From positions 343,109 to 407,108 of the forward strand of contig NZ_KQ949077.1 in assembly GCF_001514305.1 (NCBI RefSeq): a stretch of DNA of 64,000 nt, read 5' to 3'. Origin of the DNA: Streptomyces dysideae (GTDB lineage: Bacteria > Actinomycetota > Actinomycetes > Streptomycetales > Streptomycetaceae). Made by a program: the position numbers and the translations under genes. The stretch's first letter is position 1; each line of letters begins with the position of its first letter. The notes under the pieces are model-generated. The model searched no databases, was not told where the DNA came from, and saw nothing but the letters and a program-made list of their open reading frames with translations. This document shows, piece by piece, positions 62,932-64,000 of this stretch.

Positions 62932-63501
62932 ATGAACGTCCGTACGCCTCTGTCCCGCGCGACCACCGCGGCGGTCGGCGCCCTCGCCGCCGGCGCCCTG
63001 GCCATCAGCGCCACCCCGGCCTCGGCCTCGCCGGCCTCCGGGTACGTCAACGGCGGCGGCGCCTACTCCAACGACTGGTCGAACGAGGGCGGCCCCACCG
63101 GCCACTCCCTCTACAACGGCGGCAAGTACAAGAAGTCCAACGCCACCTGTCTGTGGCAGAAGATCCTCTGGGCGGAGGGCGTCACCGAGCAGAACGGCTC
63201 GCTCTACGACGGCGACGACATCGACGGCGACTTCGGCCCGAACACCACGTACGCGACGAAGAAGCTGCAGAAGCGCTGGGGCCTGACCGCCGACGGCAAG
63301 GTCGGCCCGAAGACCTTCGGCAAGGCCGACGCCAAGCTGCGGTACGTCTCCGGCAGCACGTCCGCGAACCGGGTGCTGACGGTCCGGTACGCGGGCAGGT
63401 CCCACTCCTTCACCCTGAAGCGCAACGCCCAGGGGAACTACTCGTTCTCCCAGGACGGCGGCGTGAAGCTCGCGGGCTACAAGTACCGCTCGTGCAAGTA
63501 A
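62932..63501 (+). CDS. Secreted peptidoglycan-binding-like protein
   Basis: A 189-residue exported protein. The signal peptide (TTAAVGALAAGALAISATPASA) is followed by a PG_binding-type repeat: CLWQKILWAEG, DIDGDFGPNTTYATKKLQKRWGLTADGKVGPKTFGKA, close in pattern to the kinase's external domain. A basic beta-rich C-terminus (RVLTVRYAGRSHSFTLKRN) ends the protein. ATG 62932 has GGGGAG at optimal spacing. It might compete for or present the same wall ligand as the kinase. Confidence 0.88.
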   Translation: MNVRTPLSRATTAAVGALAAGALAISATPASASPASGYVNGGGAYSNDWSNEGGPTGHSLYNGGKYKKSNATCLWQKILWAEGVTEQNGSLYDGDDIDGDFGPNTTYATKKLQKRWGLTADGKVGPKTFGKADAKLRYVSGSTSANRVLTVRYAGRSHSFTLKRNAQGNYSFSQDGGVKLAGYKYRSCK

Positions 63502-63673
63502 CAGGGGCTTGATCAAGGCTCGTTGGCCCGCTGTCCGCGTGCACCGACCGGCGGGCGGCGGGCCTTTCCACGGCAAGGCCGAGCCGTGAAGACTGCCGAC
63601 GTACGGCAGTGATCTCTGGCGCGTCGGGAGGCGATGATTCCCCCACCGACAGCCGACCCATGGAGGCACACCC

Positions 63674-64000
63674 ATGAGACCGCCCCGCGCCGCCCTGCTC
63701 CTCACGGCGACCGCCCTGACCCCGGTCCTCCTCCTCACGACCCCGGCCTTCGCCACAGACGCGACCACGTCGCCCACCACCGTGACGGCGACGACGGACA
63801 CGGACGGCTCCACCACGCCGGTCGACGAGATGTCCGACGACGACGTCCGGGTCGCGATCGCGCGCATCATCGGCGACCCCGCCACCGGCAAGGCCGTCTA
63901 CGCAGCGGCACAGGCGGCCCTGGACGGCACCATCGAGGACCAGCGGTACTTCCTGGAGACGGGCCGCTGGATCGCCCAGTTCGAGGACGACCGCGTCGCC
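63674..64000 (+). CDS. Secreted ALF-repeat protein, 5' part (runs off window)
   Basis: The first 109 residues of an exported protein. The signal peptide is AALLLTATALTPVLLLTTPAFA. After a Thr-rich stretch come short helical repeats: VRVAIARIIGDPATGKAVYAAAQAALDGTIEDQRYFLETGRWIAQFEDDRVA. The AxxALDGT-x5-FLETG pattern is the ALF-type repeat found in Streptomyces secreted proteins. ATG 63674 is preceded by GGAGG. Full length and C-terminal domains cannot be seen. Confidence 0.82.
   Translation, partial: MRPPRAALLLTATALTPVLLLTTPAFATDATTSPTTVTATTDTDGSTTPVDEMSDDDVRVAIARIIGDPATGKAVYAAAQAALDGTIEDQRYFLETGRWIAQFEDDRVA

Overview
The window is core-type chromosome of a high-GC actinomycete, almost certainly a Streptomyces. 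GC is very high throughout, GTG starts are common, four-base ATGA/GTGA gene overlaps are frequent, several genes look leaderless, and rare TTA codons appear where bldA control would be expected. Housekeeping markers (sdhA-sdhB, trpS, glyA, mdh, folD) form a backbone; from memory their order resembles that around the same genes in S. coelicolor. I saw no rRNA, CRISPR array or convincing tRNA.

Layout. 1-11.6 kb: end of the succinate dehydrogenase operon, a secreted protein, a VOC protein, a TetR regulator convergent with an MMPL exporter, an OmpR-type two-component pair, an RsbW-like ATPase and a membrane metallophosphoesterase. 11.7-13.9 kb: a D,D-carboxypeptidase convergent with a YihY membrane protein. 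13.9-18.2 kb: a compact decaprenyl-phospho-arabinose cassette (GtrA, UbiA-type DPPR synthase, PAP2 phosphatase, divergent DprE1 and DprE2). 18.2-18.4 kb: a small inverted-repeat-bounded element carrying a gene relic. 18.4-25 kb: 2'-5' RNA ligase, trpS, an ECF sigma factor with a likely anti-sigma partner, glyA behind a ZTP riboswitch, and rocD. 25-26.4 kb: a decayed hydrolase with slippage-prone repeats and a small lipoprotein.

26.4-35.7 kb is an accessory, biosynthetic-looking cluster: a DUF3050 (haem-oxygenase-like) protein divergent from a membrane ABM protein, a fused aminodeoxychorismate synthase, two adenylate-forming ligases, a flavin monooxygenase and a class IV PLP enzyme. Together they could make p-aminobenzoate and then activate and oxidise it. 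I cannot assign a product. A TTA codon in the synthase predicts bldA dependence. 35.8-39 kb: two AhpD-like proteins around a MocR regulator, plus a PEP-mutase-like gene with its own TTA codon. 39-46.1 kb: a glycine betaine operon (betB-betA-ABC transporter).

46.3-53.9 kb: a lipoprotein/acetyltransferase pseudogene chimera, then a four-gene VMAP-type conflict system (Trypco1 protein, trypsin-VMAP protein, MoxR ATPase, and a giant vWA protein fused to a degenerate kinase and a degenerate ParA-like module). 54-64 kb: mdh with a palindromic operator, two paralogous HTH-membrane proteins, a DUF3017 protein, folD, an RDD membrane protein, an FHA protein with a kinase that carries an extracellular peptidoglycan-binding domain, a secreted peptidoglycan-binding protein, and the start of an ALF-repeat protein.
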